The notes: a model not told the origin generated them from the letters alone. A stretch of DNA of 35,968 nucleotides from an uncultured Collinsella sp. (GCA_900549455.1 UROM01000007.1:1-35968); one strand, 5' to 3'; positions 23,650 through 31,965 are shown, counted from the stretch's first letter. Numbers and translations are program-made.

Positions 23650-24060
23650 ATGATTAAGCCCATCATGAAATCCGAGTTCTTTTTGCGCCTGCCTTCCGAA
23701 GACGCGGGACCCGACGATGCCGCGACCGGGCAGGACCTCCTGGATACGCTCCATGAGCATGAGCACGAGTGCGTGGGCCTTGCCGCCAACATGATTGGCG
23801 TGCGCAAACGCATCATCTGCGTAAAGGACGGCAACAGGGCGCTGCTGATGTACAACCCTCAAATTCTTGAGCAGGTCAATTCCTATCAGACGAGCGAAGG
23901 ATGTCTCTCGCTTTCCGGCGAGCGCCCCTGTACTCGCTATCGCCGCATTAAGGTTGAGTATTTGGACGAGAATTTCGTCCACCGCATCAAAAACTTCTCG
24001 GGCTACACCGCCGAGATCATCCAACACGAAATCGACCACTGCAACGGGATTGTTATTTAG
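23650..24060 (+). CDS. Short peptide deformylase (136 aa)
   Basis: ATG at 23650 with AGGAGCCC upstream; the frame is open further back, but no homology starts earlier. PDF removes the formyl group from nascent proteins. All three motifs are visible: GLAANMIGV (motif 1, with Asn for the usual Pro-Gln), SEGCLSLSG (motif 2, metal Cys) and QHEIDHCNGI (motif 3, HExxH with two metal His and the catalytic Glu). The protein stops just after motif 3, so it lacks the usual C-terminal helix. A related gene lies at 31546 but has lost the Glu. This copy looks catalytically competent. Confidence 0.85.
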   Translation: MIKPIMKSEFFLRLPSEDAGPDDAATGQDLLDTLHEHEHECVGLAANMIGVRKRIICVKDGNRALLMYNPQILEQVNSYQTSEGCLSLSGERPCTRYRRIKVEYLDENFVHRIKNFSGYTAEIIQHEIDHCNGIVI

Positions 24061-24090
24061 ACAGCCAGGGTAACGATGCAGGTTGAGCAC

Positions 24091-24284
24091 ACGACAGCGA
24101 GCGAGCCGCATTTGCGCCAAGGTGACGTTATATCGTTCCGCCGTTCTAACGAACGGCGGACCACTTGACGCTGCGCGAGTCGCATTCACGCCAATCTGAC
24201 GTTCAATTTCGAGGGCGCGACCAGAAGGTCAGCGCCCTCTCATTTCACGTCACCTTGGCGCAAATGCGGCTCGCTCGCTGTCGT
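24091..24284. repeat. 194-bp element with 38-bp perfect inverted ends
   Basis: 24091-24128 and 24247-24284 are exact inverse copies (38 bp, outer arm beginning ACGACAGCGAGCGAGCCGCA). Between them are two further hairpins: TCCGCCGTTC-TAAC-GAACGGCGGA (24137-24160) and GAGGGCGC...GCGCCCTC (24211-24239). It fills the gap between the convergent deformylase and aminotransferase genes and contains no gene. MITE-like layout; no target duplication was seen. Confidence 0.88.
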
Positions 24285-24334
24285 ATGTCTATCCTGCGAC
24301 GCCTCGATTCTTGCGGCGCCAGATACTTAATCCC

Positions 24335-25855
24335 CTACGACTGGCGGTAATGATCGAAGAAGTCGGCGAGGTCTTCGAGCGACTCTTTGAGCACTTCCAT
24401 GCGCGGCAGGTACACGATGCGGAAGTGGTCGGGCTCACCCCAGTTAAAGCCGCCGCCGCGCGTGATCAGGATCTTCTTCTCGTGCAGCAGGTCAAGGGCG
24501 AACTGCTCGTCGTCGGTGATGTTGAACTTCTTCACATCCATCTTGGGGAAGATATAGAACGCCGCACGCGGCTTGACCACCGAGATGCCGTCGATCTTGT
24601 TGAGTGCCTCATACACAAAGTTGCGCTGCTCGTAGACACGACCGCCGGGGCGGATGTAGTTGTTAACAGACTGATGGCCGCCGAGCGCCGTCTGGACGAT
24701 TGACTGAGCCGGCACGTTGGAGCACAGGCGCATGTTCGAGAGCATGTTGATGCCCATAATAAAGTCGCTCATGCAGCGCTGGTTACCCGAAAGCACCATC
24801 CAGCCAATACGATAGCCCGCGATCATGTGCGACTTGGAAAGGCCGCTAAAGGTGACGCAGGGCAGGTCGGGGGCGAGCGAGGCAATGGAGACGTGCTCGT
24901 AGCCGTCCATGCACAGGCGGTCGTAGATCTCGTCGGCAAAAATCATGAGCTGGTGCCTGCGCGCGATTTCAACGATGCCCTCGAGCACCTCGCGCGGATA
25001 GACCGAGCCCGTGGGGTTGTTGGGGTTGATGATGACGAGGGCCTTGGTCGCGCTCGTGATCTTGGACTCCATATCCTCCAGGTCGGGATACCAATCCGCT
25101 TGCTCGTCACACAGATAGTGAACGGGATGACCGCCGGCAAGGGTTGCGCACGCCGTCCAGAGCGGATAGTCGGGGCTGGGGATCAGAATCTCGTCGCCAT
25201 TGTCGAGCAGCGCGTTCATCGAAAGCTGAATGAGTTCGGACACGCCGTTGCCCGTGTAGATGTGCTCCATCTGAACATTGGGCAGGCCCTTGATCTGCGA
25301 GTACTGCATGATCGCCTTGCGCGCGGAGAACAGACCGCGCGAGTTGGAATAGCCTTCGCAGTCGGGCAGCTGCTGGCGCATATCCTTAATGACCTCATCG
25401 GGCGTGCGGAAGCCAAAGGGCGCCGGATTACCGATGTTGAGCTTGAGAATACGCTCGCCCTCGTCCTCCATACGAGCGGCCTCGTCGACGACGGGGCCGC
25501 GCACGTCATACAGGACGTTATCGAGCTTGGTGGATTTTGAAAAAGTACGCATGGTGGTGCTCCTTGGAATTTGAGCTGAGGGGTGGGGTTCGGGCTTGGG
25601 CACGTTGCAAGACGATGACGTCTCGCCTTGATCGGCGTCACCGGCGAGCAGCCAGGTAACATCGACCTCCAAAATACGGGCGAGCAGCTCTGCCACATCG
25701 CGCCGCGGGATCGTCTTGCCGCTCACATATTGGCTCATCTGACTCTTGCCGAGTTTTTTTCCGAGCATCTCCGATGCGCGGATTACGTCCGACTGGCGAA
25801 CGTCGCGATCGGACATGGTCTGTCGCAGGCGATCGCTAAACGTCTCTTGGGCCAT
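24335..25855 (-). CDS. XRE helix-turn-helix fused to class I aminotransferase
   Basis: 506 residues from the ATG at 25855, with a strong AAGGAGG site. Residues 5-70 are an XRE-type HTH (FSDRLRQTMSDRDVRQSDVI, LGKSQMSQYVSGKTIPRRDV). After a 35-residue linker, residues 105-506 are an AlaA/AlaC-like aminotransferase: LNIGNPAPFGFRTP, YSNSRGLFSARKAI, GNGVSELIQL, IPSPDYPLWTA, INPNNPTGSVYP, FADEIYDRL, the PLP Lys in FSGLSKSHMIAGYRIGW, and FRIVYLP. The likely reaction is alanine/2-oxoglutarate transamination. Unlike MocR proteins the DNA-binding part is XRE rather than GntR. Upstream lie four TTCAATT half-sites, so autoregulation sensed through amino acid or PLP binding is plausible. Confidence 0.9.
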   Translation of the reverse strand: MAQETFSDRLRQTMSDRDVRQSDVIRASEMLGKKLGKSQMSQYVSGKTIPRRDVAELLARILEVDVTWLLAGDADQGETSSSCNVPKPEPHPSAQIPRSTTMRTFSKSTKLDNVLYDVRGPVVDEAARMEDEGERILKLNIGNPAPFGFRTPDEVIKDMRQQLPDCEGYSNSRGLFSARKAIMQYSQIKGLPNVQMEHIYTGNGVSELIQLSMNALLDNGDEILIPSPDYPLWTACATLAGGHPVHYLCDEQADWYPDLEDMESKITSATKALVIINPNNPTGSVYPREVLEGIVEIARRHQLMIFADEIYDRLCMDGYEHVSIASLAPDLPCVTFSGLSKSHMIAGYRIGWMVLSGNQRCMSDFIMGINMLSNMRLCSNVPAQSIVQTALGGHQSVNNYIRPGGRVYEQRNFVYEALNKIDGISVVKPRAAFYIFPKMDVKKFNITDDEQFALDLLHEKKILITRGGGFNWGEPDHFRIVYLPRMEVLKESLEDLADFFDHYRQS

Positions 25856-25874
25856 TAGAACCTCCTTGCTGGCA

Positions 25875-25958
25875 AAGTTCAATTTATAGAACACGAATTG
25901 AACCTAAGTTCAATTTAGGCAGCAGTATAGCGCCGTACCTTATTCGGAAGTTCAATTT
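25875..25958. promoter_or_regulatory. Operator array: four GTTCAATT half-sites
   Basis: AAGTTCAATTTA at 25875-25886 and 25906-25917, AAGTTCAATTT at 25948-25958, and the inverse AATTGAAC at 25896-25903. The central pair is the perfect palindrome AATTGAAC-CTAA-GTTCAATT (25896-25915). A TATACT -10-like hexamer on the minus strand (25928-25923) lies among them. Probable binding sites for the HTH domain encoded directly downstream. Confidence 0.75.
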
Positions 25959-26017
25959 CACAAGAAAACGTACCGAACTCCGAGATTTGCCCAAGGCGGA
26001 CAATGACGCGCACGCGT

Positions 26018-26875
26018 TTAGAGATATTCAAGGAATCGAGCGGCGGCAAGCGAAACGTCAGCCGTGCGATATATCGCGTTGATCTGCCGATGGGGATGTC
26101 CCTCGAGCGGACGCACGGCGACATCGAACTGACAGCGGCGCAAGATGAGCGCCGGAAGAATACTCACGCCCAGACCGTCCTCGACCATGGCCATAATCGC
26201 ATAATCATCCCAGGTCGATAGCTTAGAACGCACCGCCAGACCCGCGCGGCGAAACAGCGGCGTAATCTCGTCGTCGCTACCGCGTTCCAGAAGAATAAAC
26301 TGCTCGTTGGCCAAATCGGCAAGGGAAACGACCTCCGCGGTGGCAAGCGAGGAGTCCGCTGGCACCACGGCCATCAGCTCGTCTTGCACCAACGGCCGCG
26401 ACGCCATGCCGGCGCCGCGTGGCTCGCGCGGAATAAAGCCCAGGTCGCAGCGGCCTTCCGCCACCCATTGCTCAATCTCGGAGTAATCACCCATCAGCAG
26501 CTCGTAATCGACATCCGGGTGATCAGCGCGAAACCGCGCGATCACCGGCGGCAGTACATGGGTCGCCACACTCGAGAATGTACCGATACAGATCTTGCCA
26601 CGCATGAGCCCCCGCATCTCGTCCACGCGTCGCTGCAGGCGGCCAAACTCTTCGCATAACGCCTCGACTGCCGGCATGACCTGCCGCCCGTCGGCAGAAA
26701 GCACCACGCCCTCGCGGCTGCGATCAAGCACCTTAAAACCCCAGTCTGCCTCAAGGTCGCCCACCATGCGGCTCACGCCCGACTGCGAATAGCTCAGCCG
26801 CTCTGCAGCATGCGTAAAGCTGCCGGCACGCACCGTCTCGAGCAGCACTTGCATCTTTTGAATATTCGTTTCCAC
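26018..26875 (-). CDS. LysR-family transcriptional regulator
   Basis: 285 residues, GTG start at 26875 behind GGAGGGA. N-terminal winged HTH (MQVLLETVRAGSFTHAAERL, SYSQSGVSRMVGDLE), a linker helix, and the two-lobed effector domain from about residue 90 (GKICIGTFSSVATHVLPPVI, LLMGDYSEIEQWVAEGRCDL, GLGVSILPAL). The final part, VAVRPLEGHPHRQI, is typical. It is divergent from a DMT exporter gene; this pairing usually means the regulator controls the exporter. A dyad in the gap fits a LysR box. The effector is unknown. Confidence 0.93.
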   Translation of the reverse strand: METNIQKMQVLLETVRAGSFTHAAERLSYSQSGVSRMVGDLEADWGFKVLDRSREGVVLSADGRQVMPAVEALCEEFGRLQRRVDEMRGLMRGKICIGTFSSVATHVLPPVIARFRADHPDVDYELLMGDYSEIEQWVAEGRCDLGFIPREPRGAGMASRPLVQDELMAVVPADSSLATAEVVSLADLANEQFILLERGSDDEITPLFRRAGLAVRSKLSTWDDYAIMAMVEDGLGVSILPALILRRCQFDVAVRPLEGHPHRQINAIYRTADVSLAAARFLEYL

Positions 26876-26892
26876 GGCATCCCTCCACCTTT

Positions 26893-26911
26893 ACATGAGT
26901 TTTTGTCATGT
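26893..26911. promoter_or_regulatory. Candidate LysR box
   Basis: ACATGA-GTTTTTG-TCATGT is a perfect 6-bp dyad with 7-base spacer in the gap between the LysR gene and the exporter; the centre fits the T-N11-A pattern of LysR sites. Confidence 0.5.
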
Positions 26912-26993
26912 TATCCATGCATTATATTCGCTTTTCTTCTAAAGCCACCTCACCCATAGTGAACATGCTCGGATATAGAGGGGATGTCAGCAC

Positions 26994-27905
26994 ATGAACA
27001 ACGGACTGTTTACGTACTTAGCAGCATTGCTATTGTTTGGCTCCAACGGCATCATCGCCGCTGCCATCGCGCTGCCGAGCTCCGATATCGTACTGTTGCG
27101 CACGTTTTTGGGCGCTCTCACCCTTGCCGCCATCCTCTTCATAACCAAGCGCCATAACCTGCAGGCTCCGTCTCGCCCCCGCGAGGCCGCAGCGCTCATC
27201 GTCTCGGGCGCCGCGCTGGGCGCCAGCTGGATTTTCCTGTTCCGCGCCTATCAGACGATCGGCGTTGGCATCTCCTCGCTGTTGTATTACTGCGGCCCCA
27301 TCATCGTTATGGCCCTCTCCCCGCTCATTTTTGGCGAAAAGCTGACCGGCGGCAAAATCGCCGGGTTTATCGCCGTTGCCTGTGGCGCCTTTCTCATTGC
27401 GGCGCAAGGTCTAGGCGGCAATATGCCCATTGCGGGTATCGCTTGCGGCATCGCCTCGGCCTTCTGCTACGCCTTGATGGTCATCGCTAGCAAGGGTGCG
27501 CCACACATCGAAGGCCTCGAGAACTCCACGCTCCAGGTGAGCGCCGCCTTTGTAACCGCGTTGATCCTTACGCTCTTCACGCAAGGTGCCCCCTCGTTCC
27601 TCTCCCCCAGCATTGCCGCCGGCATCGATTGGGGCGCCGTCGCCATGCTCGGCGTCGTCAACACCGGCATCGGTTGCCTGCTCTACTTTAGTGCCGTCGC
27701 CAAGCTGCCCGTCCAGACCGTCGCGGTCGTCGGCTACCTCGAGCCGCTTTCGGCCGTCGTGTTCTCCGTTGCCCTTTTGGGAGAGACCATGACGCCCATC
27801 CGCCTCATGGGCGCCGCGTTGATCATCGGCGGCGCGATCTTTTGCGAAGTCGCCGGCAAACGCGCAGACACCAAAGCAAGCATCGCCCAAGTAGCACGCG
27901 CCTAA
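26994..27905 (+). CDS. EamA/DMT-family transporter
   Basis: 303 residues, ATG at 26994 with GAGGGG upstream. Ten hydrophobic helices in two EamA halves (about 1-140 and 150-290), e.g. LAALLLFGSNGIIAAAIALP at the start and VGYLEPLSAVVFSVALLGE in the last part, the most conserved EamA stretch. DMT proteins export metabolites or amino acids. Glu in LLGETMTP and the short C-terminal tail are normal. The substrate cannot be told. Likely controlled by the divergent LysR regulator. Confidence 0.9.
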   Translation: MNNGLFTYLAALLLFGSNGIIAAAIALPSSDIVLLRTFLGALTLAAILFITKRHNLQAPSRPREAAALIVSGAALGASWIFLFRAYQTIGVGISSLLYYCGPIIVMALSPLIFGEKLTGGKIAGFIAVACGAFLIAAQGLGGNMPIAGIACGIASAFCYALMVIASKGAPHIEGLENSTLQVSAAFVTALILTLFTQGAPSFLSPSIAAGIDWGAVAMLGVVNTGIGCLLYFSAVAKLPVQTVAVVGYLEPLSAVVFSVALLGETMTPIRLMGAALIIGGAIFCEVAGKRADTKASIAQVARA

Positions 27906-27919
27906 AAGCCCCTCTTCAG

Positions 27920-27993
27920 TTTCAAAGCAGGGGCGCGTCCGTGGTTATCACATTGCAGCAAGACCATACAGCCGGTGCGCCCCTGTTTTGAAA
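27920..27993. repeat. 17-bp inverted repeat after the DMT gene
   Basis: TTTCAAAGCAGGGGCGC (27920-27936) pairs with GCGCCCCTGTTTTGAAA (27977-27993), one mismatch, 40-base spacer. It begins 15 bases past the stop. Possible terminator or small palindromic element. Confidence 0.7.
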
Positions 27994-28010
27994 TGCTACC
28001 TGCGTACATG

Positions 28011-28034
28011 AATAATCCCCAGATGGGGATTATT
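28011..28034 (+). promoter_or_regulatory. Leader hairpin 1 upstream of kup
   Basis: AATAATCCCC-AGAT-GGGGATTATT, a perfect 10-bp stem with a 4-base loop, followed by GTCTAAAA. It could be a terminator/attenuator or an operator. Confidence 0.55.
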
Positions 28035-28089
28035 GTCTAAAACACCCCGATGTGCCAAACTGCTCTTATATGTATAAAGATGGCATAAA

Positions 28090-28114
28090 GGTTATCTGCC
28101 CTAGACAGATAACC
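28090..28114 (+). promoter_or_regulatory. Leader hairpin 2 directly before the kup ribosome site
   Basis: GGTTATCTG (28090-28098) and CAGATAACC (28106-28114), perfect 9-bp stem, 7-base loop, ending 8 bases before the AAGGGAG site. May affect translation start. Confidence 0.55.
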
Positions 28115-28134
28115 GGATGTCTAAGGGAGTCCAC

Positions 28135-30366
28135 GTGGCACACAACAAACTGGAGGCAAACCTCCAAGACCAGCACGGACAGAGCGGGCATGGAGCCATT
28201 CCCCTTTCTGCTGGTATGTTGCTCGTAACGCTCGGCGTCGTCTATGGCGACATCGGCACGAGCCCTATGTACACCATGAAATCAATCGTCGCCAACAACG
28301 GCGGCATCGGTACCGTCAGCGAGGACATGATCCTGGGCGCGCTTTCGCTCGTCATCTGGACCATGACGCTCGTAACCACGGTCAAGTACGTGCTAATCGC
28401 CATGAGGGCCGACAACCACAACGAGGGCGGTATCTTCGCCCTGTTCAGTCTCGTGCGCAAAGTGGCGCCGTGGCTGATCCTTCCCGCCATGATCGGCGGT
28501 GCGGCGCTGCTTGCCGACGGCATCCTCACCCCCGCCGTCACGGTCACCACAGCCATCGAGGGTCTGCGCACCATCGAGTGGGGCCACGCGCTATTGGGCG
28601 ACGGCCAGACCAACGTCATCATTATTACCATCATCATTATCTGCGGCCTATTTGCCATGCAGCGCGCCGGCACCTCGTCAATCGGCAAGCTCTTCGGCCC
28701 GCTCATGACGCTATGGTTCCTGTTCCTGGCGGGCGCCGGCCTGTTCAACATGCTCGGCAACCTGTCCATCTTGCGCGCACTCAACCCCATCCGCGGCATC
28801 ATGTTCCTGTTCTCGCCCATCAACCACTCGGGCATCATGGTGCTCGGCTTCGTCTTCCTGTCGACGACCGGCGCCGAGGCGCTCTATTCGGACATGGGTC
28901 ACGTGGGCAAGGCTAACATTTACGCATCCTGGCCGTTCGTAAAGGCGGCCCTCATCCTTAACTATCTGGGTCAGGGCGCTTGGCTGCTCGCCAACAACTC
29001 CAATCCCCAGATGCTCGCGATGGACATCGTCAACCCGTTCTACATGATGCTTCCCGAGCCCCTGCGCCCCTTTGCCATCGTGCTATCGGCCGTAGCGGCC
29101 ATCATCGCCTCGCAGGCGCTTATCACCGGCTCGTTCTCGCTGGTATCCGAGGCCACGCGTCTCAACCTTATGCCGCATCTGCGCATCCACTACCCCAGCG
29201 ACACCAAGGGTCAACTCTATATTCCGCTCGTCAACAACATCATGTGGGTCGGCTGTATCTTCATCGTGCTGCTGTTCCAAAACTCCGAGCGCATGGAGAG
29301 CGCCTACGGCCTCGCCATCACCGTGACTATGCTCATGACCACGACGCTTTTGACGAGCTATATCGCCGGCATCCTCAAGCACAAGCTGGGCGCCTGCGTC
29401 TTTGCCCTGCTTTTTGGCGCCATCGAGCTCTGCTTCTTTGCCTCGTGCCTCACCATGTTCTTTGACGGCGGCTATGTGATGATCTTCCTGGCCTCGCTGC
29501 TGTTTGGCCTTATGTACGTGTGGCGCCGCGGCACCGCCATCGAGCGCACGCAGACGATCCTGCTGCCCGTCTCCAAGTACATCGATCAGCTCAACCGCCT
29601 GCGCAACGACGAGACCTACCCCGTGCTCGCCGACAATCTGGTGTTCCTCACCAACAGTCCCGACCCGCTCACGCTCGACCGCGACGTGCTCTATTCCATC
29701 CTGGACAAGCACCCCAAGCGCGCCAAGGCATATTGGTTCATCAACGTGCACGTTACCGACGAGCCCTATACGCACGAGTATTCCGTCGAGACCTTTGGCA
29801 CGGACTTTTTGTTCCGCGTGCGCCTGGACCTGGGCTTTAAGGTCAACCAGCGCATCAACGCCTATCTGCGTCAGATCGTTGGCGACTTGATGACATCGGG
29901 TGAGCTGCCACCGCAGCATCACACCTACTCCATCTACGAGACACGCGGCAACGTGGGCGACTTCCGTTTTTGCATGCTGCGCAAGATGCTTGCCCCCGAA
30001 ACGGACATCAACCGCAACGACCACCGCGTGATGGCCATCAAGTACGCCGTCCGCCGCGCCTGCGGAAGCCCGGCACGCTGGTACGGTCTTGAGAACTCGG
30101 CGATCATCATCGAGTACGTGCCTCTCTTTGCCCGCATGCGTCCGGCGGTCAAACTCGTACGCACCCATGTGCCGCTCGAGGTCCAGATCGAGGAAGCCGA
30201 GGAAATGGAAGTCGATATCTTCTCGGACGACCTGGTCAACGGCAACGAGGCCGGTAGGGACATGAACGTCGATCCCACCGAATTGCTCGAGAGCGTCGCC
30301 GATACGCCCGAACAGCAACTGCTCGACGGCCTCGAGAGCGCCCAGCTCAACGACGCCAACTTCTAG
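28135..30366 (+). CDS. kup: Potassium transporter Kup (KUP/HAK/KT family)
   Basis: 743 residues from GTG 28135, chosen because AAGGGAG lies 6 bases before it; an ATG at 28117 in frame would overlap hairpin-adjacent DNA without a site. Kup imports K+ with H+. Motifs: LLVTLGVVYGDIGTSPMYTM (family signature), ADNHNEGGIFALFSLVR, GGAALLADGILTPAVTVTTA, NSNPQMLAMDIVNPFYMMLP, and ASQALITGSFSLVSEATRLN. There are about 12 membrane segments in the first 440 residues, then a long cytosolic domain (from about 450) ending in an acidic tail. Followed by a hairpin. Confidence 0.96.
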   Translation: MAHNKLEANLQDQHGQSGHGAIPLSAGMLLVTLGVVYGDIGTSPMYTMKSIVANNGGIGTVSEDMILGALSLVIWTMTLVTTVKYVLIAMRADNHNEGGIFALFSLVRKVAPWLILPAMIGGAALLADGILTPAVTVTTAIEGLRTIEWGHALLGDGQTNVIIITIIIICGLFAMQRAGTSSIGKLFGPLMTLWFLFLAGAGLFNMLGNLSILRALNPIRGIMFLFSPINHSGIMVLGFVFLSTTGAEALYSDMGHVGKANIYASWPFVKAALILNYLGQGAWLLANNSNPQMLAMDIVNPFYMMLPEPLRPFAIVLSAVAAIIASQALITGSFSLVSEATRLNLMPHLRIHYPSDTKGQLYIPLVNNIMWVGCIFIVLLFQNSERMESAYGLAITVTMLMTTTLLTSYIAGILKHKLGACVFALLFGAIELCFFASCLTMFFDGGYVMIFLASLLFGLMYVWRRGTAIERTQTILLPVSKYIDQLNRLRNDETYPVLADNLVFLTNSPDPLTLDRDVLYSILDKHPKRAKAYWFINVHVTDEPYTHEYSVETFGTDFLFRVRLDLGFKVNQRINAYLRQIVGDLMTSGELPPQHHTYSIYETRGNVGDFRFCMLRKMLAPETDINRNDHRVMAIKYAVRRACGSPARWYGLENSAIIIEYVPLFARMRPAVKLVRTHVPLEVQIEEAEEMEVDIFSDDLVNGNEAGRDMNVDPTELLESVADTPEQQLLDGLESAQLNDANF

Positions 30367-30386
30367 CGACGTCGCGCATCAACGAC

Positions 30387-30425
30387 AGCGCCCCTGCACC
30401 TCACAGGAGATGCAGGGGCGCTTTG
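30387..30425 (+). terminator. Terminator after kup
   Basis: AGCGCCCCTGCA (30387-30398) pairs with TGCAGGGGCGCT (30411-30422), followed by TTGCATTT. Good stem, short T-run. Confidence 0.8.
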
Positions 30426-30445
30426 CATTTCAGTAAAGCCCTCGG

Positions 30446-31411
30446 CTACGAACGACGCGGCTCGGGAACCACAAGCCTATCGGGGCTCGCGCCCTCGGCA
30501 TCCATCAGGCTCACGTAGCGAATCGACGGATCCTCATACATCGCGTAGTAATAATTGCCCGTGCGCGCGCTAAAGCATCCGGTATAGATAGTCTTCTCGA
30601 ACTTGCCATCGCCCATCCTGGACGCCCCCTCAATCATCACCACGCCCTCGAGTGAACGGAACATGCGGACGACGTTTTCGGTCTCGCTGTCTTTTTGCGG
30701 GTAATTGGCGTTGAGGTACGCTGCCTTTACAAAACGGCTCGGCGAATAGCAGTCGCCGGGAATGCCGCGCATGCCGGCACCGGCTCCATAGGGCTTAAGC
30801 TCGGCGCCACGCCACGTCGCCGTCTGCGGAAAATCGCTTGTGGCGGTGATATAAGTGCGTAGGTTTTCCATATGCCACGGGAAGGTGGGCTGATTGGCAA
30901 GGGTGTCGACCGGATCGTCGTATACATGCAGGCCGTCAGCCATCATCTCGACCACGATGCTACGCTGGCTGTCGCCGATAATCCAATGGAGCAGCGACAC
31001 GCCCAGCCCCTCTCCGGCAGATTTGGCGACAATCACCGTGTCGCGCAGCGCGGCCTCGACCTCATCGACCGTCGAGAACGTCGCTGCCACCCACAGGGGA
31101 AACTCATAGGCCGCGATATTGGTCTTGCCGTCGACAGGGTCCTCGGCATACTCGGCATAACCCGGGAAATTGAGACCCGCCACGGCGAGGCCCGCATCGT
31201 TGCCGCAATCGAAAAACATGGGGTAGTTCTTGTAATCGATGCACATACCGATCACCGCGTGTGTCGCCGTCGCGTCGTCGATAAACGAATACGGGATGTG
31301 AAACCCGCGCGGCATCACGCGAACCTGTTGGCCGTAGTCAAAGCTCCAGTCGAGGTTGCGGCCCAGATACATGTGGCCAGAATTATCGGTAAATCGAATG
31401 CTCGTGCACAT
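30446..31411 (-). CDS. Choloylglycine hydrolase, probable bile salt hydrolase
   Basis: 321 residues from the ATG at 31411 (MCTSIRF), with GGAGG upstream. Choosing this start puts the nucleophile at Cys2, exposed after Met removal, as required in this Ntn-hydrolase family. Other expected active-site residues line up: Arg18 and Asp21 (GRNLDW), Asn81 (AGLNFPGY), Asn173 (LANQPTFPWH) and Arg226 (SPSRFVKAA). Family members deconjugate glycine- or taurine-linked bile acids, or cleave penicillin V or acyl-homoserine lactones. The GRNLDW and N-Q-P-T-F-P-W segments favour bile salt hydrolase. No signal peptide, so cytoplasmic. Confidence 0.88.
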   Translation of the reverse strand: MCTSIRFTDNSGHMYLGRNLDWSFDYGQQVRVMPRGFHIPYSFIDDATATHAVIGMCIDYKNYPMFFDCGNDAGLAVAGLNFPGYAEYAEDPVDGKTNIAAYEFPLWVAATFSTVDEVEAALRDTVIVAKSAGEGLGVSLLHWIIGDSQRSIVVEMMADGLHVYDDPVDTLANQPTFPWHMENLRTYITATSDFPQTATWRGAELKPYGAGAGMRGIPGDCYSPSRFVKAAYLNANYPQKDSETENVVRMFRSLEGVVMIEGASRMGDGKFEKTIYTGCFSARTGNYYYAMYEDPSIRYVSLMDAEGASPDRLVVPEPRRS

Positions 31412-31472
31412 AGCGCCTCCTAGCTTTACGTTCTTGCTAAGGTTATTGTCACCAATCAAAGAGGCGCTAAAC

Positions 31473-31509
31473 AAAAAAGCCCGGACATGACAACAATGTC
31501 ACGCCCGGG
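31473..31509 (-). terminator. Terminator of the second deformylase-like gene
   Basis: On the minus strand a CCGGGC...TGACA / TGTCA...GCCCGGGC type stem (31509-31479) is followed by six T (31478-31473). It lies upstream of the bile salt hydrolase start, separating the two genes. Confidence 0.85.
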
Positions 31510-31545
31510 GCAAAGACCGCAAAATCGGTCCCCAATTGAACCACT

Positions 31546-31965
31546 CTAGACGAGTTTGCCTAAGCAGTGGTCGATCATATGCTGGATCATTTGTGCCTCA
31601 AAGCCCGCGTAGTCGCGGCGGCACTCCTTCATCTTGCCGTCGACGATCTGGTCAAAGGCAACCTTGCACTTGATATAGCGCGTGGACTTGGTGACCTCCT
31701 CGTGCGTCAGGCAGCTCTCCTCCATCTTGCTGGCACCCAGGCCAAACACCAGACGGGGGTTGTAGAGCACGTGGGGCTCGCCGGCGTCGTCCAGGTAGAC
31801 GCAGATCTTCTTGGTAACGCCAATCTGGTTAGCGGCAAGGCAGCCGGCATCGTCGAGCGACTTGATGGTATCGATCAGGTCCTGAGCAACCGACTCGTCC
31901 TCGACGGTCGCAACCTCGCAACGCTGGGACAGGATAGCCTCGTCGTGGCAAAGCTCTTTAATCAT
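31546..31965 (-). CDS. Peptide deformylase-like protein lacking the catalytic Glu
   Basis: 139 residues from the ATG at 31965 (MIKELCHDEAIL), GGAGG 5 bases upstream; the in-frame ATG at 31977 overlaps that site. Motif 1 reads GCLAANQIGV. Motif 2 reads EESCLTHEE, keeping the metal Cys but losing the usual Gly. Motif 3 reads QHMIDHCLG instead of QHExDHxxG: both His are kept but the catalytic Glu is Met. The metal site could still form while deformylation should be impaired. It could bind formyl-Met peptides, compete with the active enzyme, or have another role. The 23650 paralog keeps the Glu. Confidence 0.82.
   Translation of the reverse strand: MIKELCHDEAILSQRCEVATVEDESVAQDLIDTIKSLDDAGCLAANQIGVTKKICVYLDDAGEPHVLYNPRLVFGLGASKMEESCLTHEEVTKSTRYIKCKVAFDQIVDGKMKECRRDYAGFEAQMIQHMIDHCLGKLV

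Noticed and set aside
28037..28116. c-di-AMP (ydaO) riboswitch before kup
   Set aside because: The conserved core segments were looked for and not seen; only simple hairpins are present.
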